Source of the DNA: Leucobacter tardus
Lineage (GTDB): Bacteria > Actinomycetota > Actinomycetes > Actinomycetales > Microbacteriaceae
Direction: 5' to 3'
Length of the DNA stretch: 64,000 bases
NCBI RefSeq assembly: GCF_017583045.1
Contig: NZ_JAGFBF010000005.1
Span: 1-64,000 of the forward strand
How positions within the stretch are numbered: the stretch's first letter is position 1; each line of letters opens with the position of its first letter. Under the pieces are notes generated by a model. The model saw nothing but the letters and a program-made list of their open reading frames with translations, did not search any database and was not told where the DNA came from. A program made the position numbers and the translations under genes. Shown one piece after another: positions 63,663 to 64,000 of the stretch.

Positions 63663-63668
63663 TAGGCT
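63663..63668 (+). promoter_or_regulatory. -10 box TAGGCT of leaderless trpE
   Basis: TAGGCT, six bases (GGTCGG), then GTG. There is no room for a trp leader peptide or attenuator between this box and trpE. Confidence 0.6.
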
Positions 63669-63674
63669 GGTCGG

Positions 63675-64000
63675 GTGACCCTCACCACGACCCGCGCTCA
63701 GTTCGCCGCGGCCCGCTCCACGCACGCTGTGATCCCGGTCTGCCGGGAGATCTTCGCCGACGCCGACACTCCCGTCGGGATCTACCGGAAGGTCGCCGCG
63801 TCGCGCCCGGGCACGTTCCTGCTCGAGTCCGCTGAGCAGGGCGGCGTGTGGACCCGCTTCAGCTTCGTCGGCGCCGGATCGTTCGGCGTGCTCGGCGAAC
63901 GCGACGGACACGCGCACTGGACGATCGACCCAGACGGCGGCGTCGATGAGGATCGGCTCCTCGCGGGCGGGGTGTCGTCGATGCAGCCGGTGGAGGCGCT
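63675..64000 (+). CDS. trpE: Anthranilate synthase component I (5' part)
   Basis: First ~108 residues only; the gene runs off the right edge. The visible part, with IPVCREIFADADTPVGIYRK, LLESAEQGGVWTRFSFVG and GERDGHAHWT, is the N-terminal domain of TrpE that carries the tryptophan feedback site (LLES). It converts chorismate to anthranilate with TrpG. GTG start in leaderless context 27 bp after hisI. Confidence 0.92.
   Translation, partial: MTLTTTRAQFAAARSTHAVIPVCREIFADADTPVGIYRKVAASRPGTFLLESAEQGGVWTRFSFVGAGSFGVLGERDGHAHWTIDPDGGVDEDRLLAGGVSSMQPVEA

Noticed and set aside
63648-63674. trp leader peptide or attenuator
   Set aside because: Only 27 bp separate hisI and trpE, with a -10 box directly abutting the start; there is no room for an attenuator.

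Overview
The window is a gene-dense, GC-rich chromosomal segment of a high-GC Gram-positive bacterium (Actinomycetota), most likely a member of the Microbacteriaceae. Evidence: a GarA-type FHA protein next to FtsR, a PknL/Rv2175c-type kinase module, DUF3040, DivIVA/Wag31 plus SepF in the division cluster, an actinobacterial PriA without helicase motifs, frequent GTG and TTG starts, and a MurE without the DNPR motif of diaminopimelate-type enzymes. The genus cannot be fixed from sequence alone. I see no prophage, insertion sequence, CRISPR array, tRNA or clear pseudogene; this is core genome, and the unusual material is mostly in the non-coding DNA.

Layout. 1-175: 5S rRNA and its terminator. 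282-6650: six-gene Mrp Na+/H+ antiporter operon (mnhA with a fused B domain, then C-G). 6769-9623: GarA-like FHA protein, FtsR, a second MerR regulator and, convergent, an orphan ParA. 9776-13674: pyruvate carboxylase and peptide deformylase. 13694-21873: acyl-CoA ligase, acyltransferase, class II DAHP synthase, PASTA kinase, Rv2175c-like DNA-binding protein, polyprenyl synthase and DUF3040 protein, in an order that parallels M. tuberculosis Rv2187-Rv2169c. 21920-22467: an unusual 548-bp non-coding region rich in repeats and hairpins. 22468-42104: complete dcw cell-wall and division cluster (mraZ to ftsZ) followed by yggS, sepF, yggT, divIVA, lspA and rluD. 42194-48512: small monooxygenase-like protein, DksA/TraR zinc finger, dnaE, nadE, msrA, ssb. 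48772-53123: a lipoprotein, EttA, two thioesterases and an unknown protein. 53202-61296: rpoZ, metK, priA, fmt, rsmB, an MFS transporter and rpe. 61346-64000: hisE, hisG, hisF, hisI and the start of trpE, which runs off the window.

How it works together. The dcw genes are mostly joined by 4-bp ATGA/GTGA overlaps, implying translational coupling. They convert UDP-MurNAc to lipid II (murE, murF, mraY, murD, murG, murC) and build the divisome (ftsL, ftsI, ftsW, ftsQ, ftsZ, sepF) and the polar growth scaffold (divIVA). MraZ, FtsR, the PASTA kinase and the FHA protein are plausible regulators of the same process.

Three non-coding signals stand out. (1) At least eleven genes have a TANNNT box exactly 6-7 nt before an ATG/GTG, the signature of leaderless mRNAs. 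(2) MraZ-type GTGGAG boxes at 10-bp spacing lie over the mraZ promoter, and two further pairs lie in the opposite orientation in the upstream non-coding region. (3) A 57-nt inverted-repeat element with an identical 43-nt interior length occurs twice, upstream of mraZ and upstream of dnaE.
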